Made by a program: the position numbers and the translations under genes. Positions 46,730-53,257 of a stretch of DNA of 64,000 nucleotides are shown piece by piece; position 1 is the first letter of the stretch, and each line of letters opens with the position of its first letter. Source of the DNA: Actinobacillus indolicus (GTDB lineage: Bacteria; Pseudomonadota; Gammaproteobacteria; Enterobacterales; Pasteurellaceae); assembly GCF_901764975.1 (NCBI RefSeq), contig NZ_CABFKH010000001.1:124001-188000 (forward strand). The letters are read 5' to 3'. The notes beneath the pieces were generated by a model that did not search any database, was not told the DNA's origin, and was given only the letters and a program-made list of their open reading frames with translations.

Positions 46730-47989
46730 ATGAAAAAGTCTCTTCTAAGTATTGCGTTATCAACCCTTCTTTTAGCAACCTCTTCCCAAGTTCTTGCCAA
46801 CAGTAAAATTGTTTTTTCTCATTATCTTTCTAAAGATTATGTGAACACCATGATTGAAGGATTTAAAAAAGATAATCCAGATATTGAGGTCGTGGCAATG
46901 AGCTGTGGATTCCGTGATTGTCATGACAAATTAACCACGGCATTAGCTGTTGGTGAAGGTGCTCCTGATGTGGTGACTATCAGTACGATTAAACTGGGTA
47001 CTTTCGTTGACTCTGGTGGTTTGGTGAATCTAACCGATGCCCCTTATTCTATGGATAAAACCGGCTGGCAGTTTGATGCATCTATGTTGACTTTATCACA
47101 AAACGATAAAGGACAACTTTTTGGTGTGCCATTTGATACAGGCCCGGTTGTGATGGTATATCGTAAAGATTTGCTTGATTCTACTGGCATGACTATTGAA
47201 GAAGCAACAAAAGATTGGGCATCTTTCGTGACCTTCGCTGAAAAATTAAAAGAAAAATCGGGGGCTTTTGTACTTCCTGCTGCAACGAGTTTAATTAACC
47301 CTCTTGTGATGGGAACTAACAATGCGCCGGGTCAGCCTGTATATCTTAAAGATGGTAAACCGAACCTCAATTCGAAAGAAATTAAATTCTTAGTGAATTT
47401 AGTCAAAGAGCTTTATGACAAACAACTTGTTGCAGCTTTAGATGGTTCATCAAACGATCAAAAATTCATTAAGCTTTATCGTGAAGGTAAGCTCTTCTCT
47501 GACATTGACGGCCCATGGATCGAAGGACGTGTTGTTCAAGAATATGATCCTGATGGAGCGAAAAAAGGCTTGTGGCGTGTTGCAGGTATTCCGAATAATA
47601 CCAATGTCAATGCGGGTGGAACGGTGTTTGCGATTCCAACACAAAGCAAACATAAAGATGCTTCTTGGAAATTTATCCAACATTTAATGAAAAATGAAAG
47701 TGTGTTAGATATTGCCAAAATTGCGGGTACCTTGCCAGCAAGAACAGAAATCTACAGTGATCCTTTCTTTGACCAACCAAGTGACACTTTTGGTGGTCAA
47801 CATTCCATGAAGTTATATACTGAAATTGTTAAACAAAATAAACCTTATTTATCTTCGCCAATAGATAATATTGCGAATGAAATCTTAAATAGCTCTATTA
47901 AGAAAATTCTGGCTGAAAAAGCAGATATTGATAAAACATTAGATGAAGCCAATACGTTATTACAACGTAGAATGCGTTCATTGAAGTAG
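46730..47989 (+). CDS. Substrate-binding protein of a sugar-type (CUT1) ABC importer
   Basis: Periplasmic binding protein (SBP family 1), 419 residues. The signal peptide MKKSLLSIALSTLLLATSSQ is cut near VLA/NSK. The mature protein follows the MalE/UgpB pattern: TMIEGFKKDNPDIEVVAM, GEGAPDVVTISTIKLGTFVDSGGLVNLTD, GVPFDTGPVVMVYRKDLLD, FSDIDGPWIEGRVVQ and NVNAGGTVFAIPTQSKHKDASWKFIQHLM. C59 and C64 (MSCGFRDCHD) are close enough for a disulfide, an unusual feature. It heads a seven-gene operon and is separated from the permeases by a strong hairpin (47996-48032). The ligand is inferred from the enzymes downstream to be a glycopeptide or glyco-asparagine. Confidence 0.88.
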   Translation: MKKSLLSIALSTLLLATSSQVLANSKIVFSHYLSKDYVNTMIEGFKKDNPDIEVVAMSCGFRDCHDKLTTALAVGEGAPDVVTISTIKLGTFVDSGGLVNLTDAPYSMDKTGWQFDASMLTLSQNDKGQLFGVPFDTGPVVMVYRKDLLDSTGMTIEEATKDWASFVTFAEKLKEKSGAFVLPAATSLINPLVMGTNNAPGQPVYLKDGKPNLNSKEIKFLVNLVKELYDKQLVAALDGSSNDQKFIKLYREGKLFSDIDGPWIEGRVVQEYDPDGAKKGLWRVAGIPNNTNVNAGGTVFAIPTQSKHKDASWKFIQHLMKNESVLDIAKIAGTLPARTEIYSDPFFDQPSDTFGGQHSMKLYTEIVKQNKPYLSSPIDNIANEILNSSIKKILAEKADIDKTLDEANTLLQRRMRSLK

Positions 47990-47995
47990 TTAATA

Positions 47996-48032
47996 AAAAC
48001 ATCCAACCTTAATTATTAAGGTTGGATGTTTT
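47996..48032 (+). terminator. Attenuator hairpin between the binding protein and permease genes
   Basis: Perfect 17-bp stem AAAACATCCAACCTTAA (47996-48012) / TTAAGGTTGGATGTTTT (48016-48032), loop TTA, followed immediately by the permease ribosome site AAGGAG. It likely gives partial termination, so that more binding protein is made than permease. Confidence 0.85.
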
Positions 48033-48047
48033 GTTAAGGAGCTAAAG

Positions 48048-48974
48048 ATGAAATATTTAAAAGGAATATTACACGATCATCGTGTCGCTTATATTTTGTT
48101 ACTTCCCTTTATTATTCTTTATTTAACGTTTAGTGTTTTTCCTATCTTTTTTTCTGGGTTTCTCTCGTTTTATGCTTGGAATCCAGTTAAAGGCTTATCT
48201 TCAATGGAGTTTGTTGGGTGGGAAAATTACTATTATGCGTTAACAGATGATGTATTTTGGTTATCTTTATGGAACACCATTAAAATTTCTTTTATTTCAG
48301 GTGTTTCTCAACATGTATTAGCCATTTCGCTAGCCTATATTTTGTTACATATTATTACACGTGGTGCGGAATTTTTTAAAGCAGCGATTTTCTTACCTTA
48401 TATCACATCGAGTGTTGCTGTCAGTTTAGTTGTTTTTAATATCTTTGCTCCGTCTGGTATTGTTAATGAAGCATTACGCAGCATTGCAGATACTTTACGA
48501 CTTGAAATGTTATTACCCATTGATTTTTTTGATGTGGAATGGATTCGTTTAACCATAGCGAATCAAGTTACATGGAAATATACCGGTATCAATACCGTTA
48601 TTTATATGACAGGTATTGCTTCTGTCTCTAAAGAATTATATGAAGCTATTGATATTGATGGGGCAAATAAGTGGCAGAAATTCCGTTATATTACTTTACC
48701 GCTTCTTGTTCCTTATATTTTCTTTGCAACTTTAATGACGATTATCGGCAATATGCAAATGTTTGAAGAGCCGATGATGTTAACTAAAGGTGTCGGTGGT
48801 GTTTCAAATTCAGGGATGACGGTTTCACTCTACCTATACAAAATGGGATGGGATTGGAATGATATGGGAACAGCCTCGGCAATTGCTTGGGTATTATTCC
48901 TCATTACCTCGATTTTTAGTGCAATATTCTTCTTACTATTTGGTAAGCGTGGTATTAAAAAAGGAGGTGAATAA
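48048..48974 (+). CDS. Sugar-type ABC transporter permease (MalF/UgpA-like)
   Basis: 308-residue inner-membrane permease with six predicted helices. The EAA loop is at residues ~195-225: SKELYEAIDIDGANKWQKFR followed by YITLPLLVP. N-terminal VAYILLLPFIILYLTFSVFP is typical of MalF/UgpA-type subunits. The second permease starts on the last base of its stop codon (TAATG), so translation is coupled. It forms the channel for the ligand delivered by the upstream binding protein. Confidence 0.9.
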   Translation: MKYLKGILHDHRVAYILLLPFIILYLTFSVFPIFFSGFLSFYAWNPVKGLSSMEFVGWENYYYALTDDVFWLSLWNTIKISFISGVSQHVLAISLAYILLHIITRGAEFFKAAIFLPYITSSVAVSLVVFNIFAPSGIVNEALRSIADTLRLEMLLPIDFFDVEWIRLTIANQVTWKYTGINTVIYMTGIASVSKELYEAIDIDGANKWQKFRYITLPLLVPYIFFATLMTIIGNMQMFEEPMMLTKGVGGVSNSGMTVSLYLYKMGWDWNDMGTASAIAWVLFLITSIFSAIFFLLFGKRGIKKGGE

Positions 48975-49813
48975 TGTATATTGGAAAAAATAAAGTCAGA
49001 TTCGATATTGCTAAATTTATTATTTATATTTTTGTTTCTATTTTAGCGTTTATCTCAATCTTTCCGTTCTTTTGGTCAGCATTATTATCAACCCAAGATA
49101 CAGCTTCTATTATGGGAATGTCTTTAAGTTTTGGTGATCAATTTTTCCAAAATTATCAGGACTTAGCAAAAGATATTCCGTTTAATAAAGCTATGGTAAA
49201 TACGTTTATTATTACTGTGCTTTCAACGCTGAATTCGGTCGCTGTTTCTGCAGCTGCGGGTTATGCTTTTGCTATTTATAATTTTAAAGGTAAAAATCTG
49301 ATTTTTACCACACTTCTTCTCACCATGATGGTGCCATCTGTCGTGAATTTAGTGCCTTACTTTCTTATTATTAAACAACTTTCCTTAATTAATACGCTGA
49401 CTGCAATTTGGTTACCAGCTGGAGTCAATATTTTTGGGGTCTTTTTAATACGGCAATATGTAGCATCGTCAATTCCGAGAGAAATTTTTGATAGTGCGAG
49501 AGTGGACGGATTAAATGAACTTCAAATCTTCTTCCGTATAGGTTTACCAATGATGCGTTCTTGCTTATTGACCGTGGCTATTATGGTGATAGTGGCATCT
49601 TGGAATAACTTCATGCTCCCACTCATTGCATTACAAACACCAGATACACAAATTTTGACGTTGGTATTACGTTCATTGAATGGGGCAACAGCAACACCTT
49701 GGAATTTAGTTATGACGGGGAGTTTCTTGGCGATGTTGCCACTACTGATTATCTTCATTTTCTTCTCTAAGAAAATGATGGAAAGTTTAACAGAGGGTGC
49801 AGTAAAAGGTTAA
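48974..49813 (+). CDS. Sugar-type ABC transporter permease (MalG/UgpE-like)
   Basis: 279-residue permease, six helices. The EAA loop reads SSIPREIFDSARVDGLNELQ followed by IFFRIGLPMM near residue 170; the SILAFISIFPFFWSALLST start and the PLIIF-type C-terminus with FFSKKMMESLTEGAVKG match MalG/UgpE subunits (TxGAVKG end). It overlaps the previous gene by one base. The aminopeptidase gene follows after 11 nt, an unusual interruption of an ABC gene set. Confidence 0.9.
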   Translation: MYIGKNKVRFDIAKFIIYIFVSILAFISIFPFFWSALLSTQDTASIMGMSLSFGDQFFQNYQDLAKDIPFNKAMVNTFIITVLSTLNSVAVSAAAGYAFAIYNFKGKNLIFTTLLLTMMVPSVVNLVPYFLIIKQLSLINTLTAIWLPAGVNIFGVFLIRQYVASSIPREIFDSARVDGLNELQIFFRIGLPMMRSCLLTVAIMVIVASWNNFMLPLIALQTPDTQILTLVLRSLNGATATPWNLVMTGSFLAMLPLLIIFIFFSKKMMESLTEGAVKG

Positions 49814-49824
49814 AGGGGTAAAAA

Positions 49825-51189
49825 ATGAATACGTTTACATTTAAATTTCCACATAATGCTAAAAAAGCAAGAGTCATTTATCTTTCTTTGGGTAATGACA
49901 ATAAACTTTCTTTTAAATTAGAGAGTGAAAACTATGATGCAGAATGTTACAAGCGGTCATTTTCTATCGAAAATTTGCAAGATATTGGATATTTAGTTGC
50001 GAAACAATTTAGTCAAGCCAAGGCTATTACATTTGAGATAGAAAGTAGTGTTATTCAACAATTTGGTATAGAAACATTAATTCAATGGTTAGGCTTTGGG
50101 CTTTATCTCTCTGCCTATCAATATCGCCATAAAACCGAAGCTGTGCTTGATGTTCAAACACCTGAAATTCAACTAGACACAGAAGATCACGTACTGTTAG
50201 AAACATTCCACATTAGCCAAATTCTTGCCAAAGCACAGCTTATTTCTAGAGAGTTGATGAATCTACCAAGTAACGTGCTATATCCAGAATCCTTTGTCGA
50301 AGCCGTTAAACAATTAAATATTCCTCATATCGAATTGGGTGTGTTAGATGAAACCGAGTTAGAAGCAGAGAAATTTGGCGGTTTACTCTGTATCTCTCAA
50401 GGTTCTGCAAGGGAAGCTAGACTGTTAACCTTAAAATATCAAGTGCCAAATGCAACGAAAAGCATTGCATTGGTAGGCAAAGGAGTCACTTTTGATACAG
50501 GCGGAATTAGTATTAAAGCAGCTCGCTTAATGAGTACAATGAAATTTGATATGGGCGGTGCAGCAGCCGTTGTTGGCGCAATCTATGCCATTTCACAGCT
50601 TCAATTGCCTATCAATGTGATCGGCTTGTGCGGATTAGTCGAAAATATGCCTTCTGGTAATGCGATTAAACCAGGTGATGTTGTGATGATGCGCTCTCAA
50701 ACCAGTGTAGAAATTATTTCAACAGATGCAGAAGGCAGAATGGTATTGGCAGATGTATTAGATTATGCCCAAGAAAAATATCAACCTGATTATCTGATTG
50801 ATATTGCAACACTTACCGGTGGAGCAGGAGTTGCATTAGGCAAAGGCTATGCTGCACTAATGGGAAATGATGCAGAGTTTATCAAACAGATTCAAATAGC
50901 TGGCGAGTATTGTGCAGAAAGAGTCTGGCATATGCCAACAGGAGATTGGTTTGATACTCCTCTTGAATGTGCTTATGCGGATTTACGTCACGGCAGTGAA
51001 GATCCTCACGGAAGCCCTTGTGTTGCTGCAACTTTCCTACAACACTTCGTTAAAGATGGACAACCTTGGGCGCATTTAGATATTGCTGCCATGTCCCGTG
51101 ATTTAGCGCATCGGAAAATCTATGGCGAAACCGCTTCTGGTTTTGGAGCTTTATTATTGACCCATCTTTGTCAAAATTTAAGTCGCTAA
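49825..51189 (+). CDS. M17-family (leucyl) aminopeptidase inside the glycan ABC operon
   Basis: Two-metal aminopeptidase that removes N-terminal residues from peptides; 454 residues, no signal peptide, so cytosolic. All catalytic residues of PepA can be aligned: LVGKGVTFDTGGISIK (K219, D224), MKFDMGGAAAVVGA (D242) and IISTDAEGRMVLADVLDY (D301, E303, R305). RELMNLPSNVLYPESF near residue 142 is the inter-domain family motif. The N-terminal domain is divergent from housekeeping PepA. Position between permease and ATPase genes suggests it trims imported glycopeptides. An uptake signal lies near 49950. Confidence 0.92.
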   Translation: MNTFTFKFPHNAKKARVIYLSLGNDNKLSFKLESENYDAECYKRSFSIENLQDIGYLVAKQFSQAKAITFEIESSVIQQFGIETLIQWLGFGLYLSAYQYRHKTEAVLDVQTPEIQLDTEDHVLLETFHISQILAKAQLISRELMNLPSNVLYPESFVEAVKQLNIPHIELGVLDETELEAEKFGGLLCISQGSAREARLLTLKYQVPNATKSIALVGKGVTFDTGGISIKAARLMSTMKFDMGGAAAVVGAIYAISQLQLPINVIGLCGLVENMPSGNAIKPGDVVMMRSQTSVEIISTDAEGRMVLADVLDYAQEKYQPDYLIDIATLTGGAGVALGKGYAALMGNDAEFIKQIQIAGEYCAERVWHMPTGDWFDTPLECAYADLRHGSEDPHGSPCVAATFLQHFVKDGQPWAHLDIAAMSRDLAHRKIYGETASGFGALLLTHLCQNLSR

Positions 51190-51199
51190 GGAGAGAAAA

Positions 51200-52285
51200 A
51201 TGGCTTATGTTCATCTAAAAGAGTTAGCCAAAGTCTATAAAAATGGCTTTAATGCCATTAAAAGTGCATCTTTAGAAATTGAAAAAGGTGAGTTTGTCAT
51301 TTTGCTTGGGCCGTCTGGTTGTGGCAAATCGACATTACTTCGTATGATTGCTGGGCTTGAAAGCATTAGTAGCGGAGAGTTGATTATTGATGGGAAAGTG
51401 GTTAATCACGAATTACCTAAAGATCGTGATATCGCAATGGTTTTCCAAAGCTATGCGCTTTATCCTCATATGACTGTTTATGAAAATATGGCATTGGCAT
51501 TAAAAATACGAAAAGTTGATAAAAATGAAATCGATTCATTAATTCGAAATATTGCCGAAATGCTCAATCTCACGCCATTTTTAAACTCGAAACCAGGACA
51601 ACTCTCAGGCGGGCAACGACAACGTGTGGCATTAGGACGAGCGATTGTAAGACGGCCAAAAGTGTTTCTTTTTGATGAACCTCTTTCAAATTTAGATGCA
51701 AAACTGAGAAGTAAAATGCGTAAAGAGATTTGCGCATTACATCAAGAGATTAATGCGACCATCATCTATGTCACACACGATCAAGTTGAGGCGATGACAA
51801 TGGGGGATAAAGTTGTCGTATTAGATCAAGGGGTTATTCAACAAATTGGCTCACCTAAAACGCTTTATGAACACCCTACTAATAAGTTTGTCGCAGGATT
51901 TATTGGTTCACCAATGATTAATTTCATTGATGTTGATGTGAGTATGCAAGGGGAACAACTTATTCTGTCTGCCGATAGTAGTTACAAACAAACACTTTCG
52001 CTTTCCGCATTTCCACAACTGGCTTCTTACCATGGTAAAAAAGTATGCTTAGGAATTCGCCCAGAAGATTTACTTTTATCTGATACCCAAGATGAAGGAT
52101 TTATCGGCGAGTTTGATTATAGCGAATACCTTGGATCAGAATCGAATTTCTCAATGACCTTAAAAAATGGTGAAAGCGTCATGTTTAGGACACCAAGTAG
52201 TCAAACGATCAGTAAACAGAGTCGTTTAGTCCCCAATATTGAGCGTCTTCATTTCTTTGATATTGATACACAGCAACGGATTTAG
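51200..52285 (+). CDS. Sugar-type ABC transporter ATPase (UgpC/MsmK-like)
   Basis: 361-residue ATPase energising the importer. Walker A GPSGCGKST (37-45), Q-loop FQSYALYPHMTVYENM, signature LSGGQRQRVALGRAIVRRPK (near 136), Walker B VFLFDEPLSNLDAKLR and switch VTHDQVEAMTMGDKVVV are intact. The C-terminal MalK/UgpC-type regulatory domain (residues ~235-361) includes KFVAGFIGSPMINFIDVDV and LGIRPEDLLLSD. It follows the aminopeptidase gene by 10 nt and precedes the glycosylasparaginase gene by 9 nt. Confidence 0.93.
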   Translation: MAYVHLKELAKVYKNGFNAIKSASLEIEKGEFVILLGPSGCGKSTLLRMIAGLESISSGELIIDGKVVNHELPKDRDIAMVFQSYALYPHMTVYENMALALKIRKVDKNEIDSLIRNIAEMLNLTPFLNSKPGQLSGGQRQRVALGRAIVRRPKVFLFDEPLSNLDAKLRSKMRKEICALHQEINATIIYVTHDQVEAMTMGDKVVVLDQGVIQQIGSPKTLYEHPTNKFVAGFIGSPMINFIDVDVSMQGEQLILSADSSYKQTLSLSAFPQLASYHGKKVCLGIRPEDLLLSDTQDEGFIGEFDYSEYLGSESNFSMTLKNGESVMFRTPSSQTISKQSRLVPNIERLHFFDIDTQQRI

Positions 52286-52294
52286 GAGAGTGAG

Positions 52295-53218
52295 ATGATT
52301 TTGATTGCAAACTCGGAAGCCTATCCAGGCTTCGCTGAAACGGTAGCACGATTAAAACAGAAACAAGAAGGATTAAGAGCCATGATAGAGGGGATTAAAT
52401 TGGTTGAATTAGATCCCCGTGTAAGAACAGTAGGCCGTGGTGGTTGGCCGAATGTGCTTGGTGATGTGGAGCTAGATGCTTCTGTGATGGATGGTGATAA
52501 TTTAAGAACAGGGGCAGTCGGTGCTTTACAAGGTTTTTTGCACCCTGTCGAAGTCGCCTATCGTGTGATGACGGATTTAAACCACGAAATTTTAGTAGGT
52601 GAAGGCGCAGCTCGATTTGCCAAAGAAATTGGCGCTTTAGAAGGTGAAAATCTCATTGAAAATTCGAAAGAGGTGTGGTGGAAAAAATTAGAAGAATCCA
52701 TGACTGAGTCTGAAAAACAAGCCTTTCCCAATATTCCTTTAGCCAAACTTTCTAATAATGCGACAGATCCTGAAAGAGTTAGAGATACGACCGTTTTTTT
52801 ATGTCGTGATGCGAATCAAAAATTAAGCGTTGCAACTTCTACATCTGGTTGGGCGTGGAAATATCCAGGAAGACTAGGCGACAGCCCAATAGTTGGTGCA
52901 GGTTTATATGCCGATAGCCGTTATGGTGCTTGTGCTTGCACCCATACGGGAGAGATGTCTATCCGTTGTTCGACAGCACATTCGGTAGTGTTCTATATGA
53001 AGATGGGAATGACTTTAGAACAAGCGGTTTATGAAGCAATAAAAGATCTCCAATATTTAAAAGATGGCTATACAGAAGGAGTGACCATTCACGCTATTGA
53101 TAAAAATGATCAACATAAAGTCGTCAGTTTAAATTGCCCAGGTCCAATTACCTATTGGTTTTGGCAAGACGGAATGGATGAGCCTGAAGAGCGAGAGGCA
53201 GAAATCATCACCACTTAA
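52295..53218 (+). CDS. N4-(beta-N-acetylglucosaminyl)-L-asparaginase (glycosylasparaginase, Ntn hydrolase)
   Basis: Predicted to hydrolyse the GlcNAc-Asn bond left from N-linked glycoproteins. The 307 residues follow the aspartylglucosaminidase line rather than plain isoaspartyl peptidase: LDPRVRTVGRGGWPNVLGDVELDA near residue 39, nucleophile T165 in RVRDTTV, TSTSGWAWKYPGRLGDSPIVGAGLYAD (R193, D196) and CTHTGEMSIR (in place of the human TGNGDILMR). As an Ntn hydrolase it should self-cleave before T165. The residue ahead of the Asp-Thr pair is Arg where relatives have His. No signal peptide, so cytosolic, which matches the importer. An uptake signal lies near 53021. Confidence 0.88.
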   Translation: MILIANSEAYPGFAETVARLKQKQEGLRAMIEGIKLVELDPRVRTVGRGGWPNVLGDVELDASVMDGDNLRTGAVGALQGFLHPVEVAYRVMTDLNHEILVGEGAARFAKEIGALEGENLIENSKEVWWKKLEESMTESEKQAFPNIPLAKLSNNATDPERVRDTTVFLCRDANQKLSVATSTSGWAWKYPGRLGDSPIVGAGLYADSRYGACACTHTGEMSIRCSTAHSVVFYMKMGMTLEQAVYEAIKDLQYLKDGYTEGVTIHAIDKNDQHKVVSLNCPGPITYWFWQDGMDEPEEREAEIITT

Positions 53219-53239
53219 ATTTGCAAAAAATTCACGAAA

Positions 53240-53257
53240 AAGGACCGCTTGCTTATG
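53240..53257 (+). promoter_or_regulatory. Ribosome site of the glycoside hydrolase with an uptake signal in its spacer
   Basis: AAGGA (53240-53244) is followed by ACCGCTTGC and then ATG at 53255. The core ACCGCTTG lies exactly between the Shine-Dalgarno sequence and the start codon, giving an ~11-nt spacing. Confidence 0.55.

Noticed and set aside
46730-52285. Simple maltose or glycerol-3-phosphate (Mal/Ugp) transport operon
   Set aside because: The importer has that general fold, but an aminopeptidase, a glycosylasparaginase and a GHL6-type hydrolase in the same operon do not fit either substrate.
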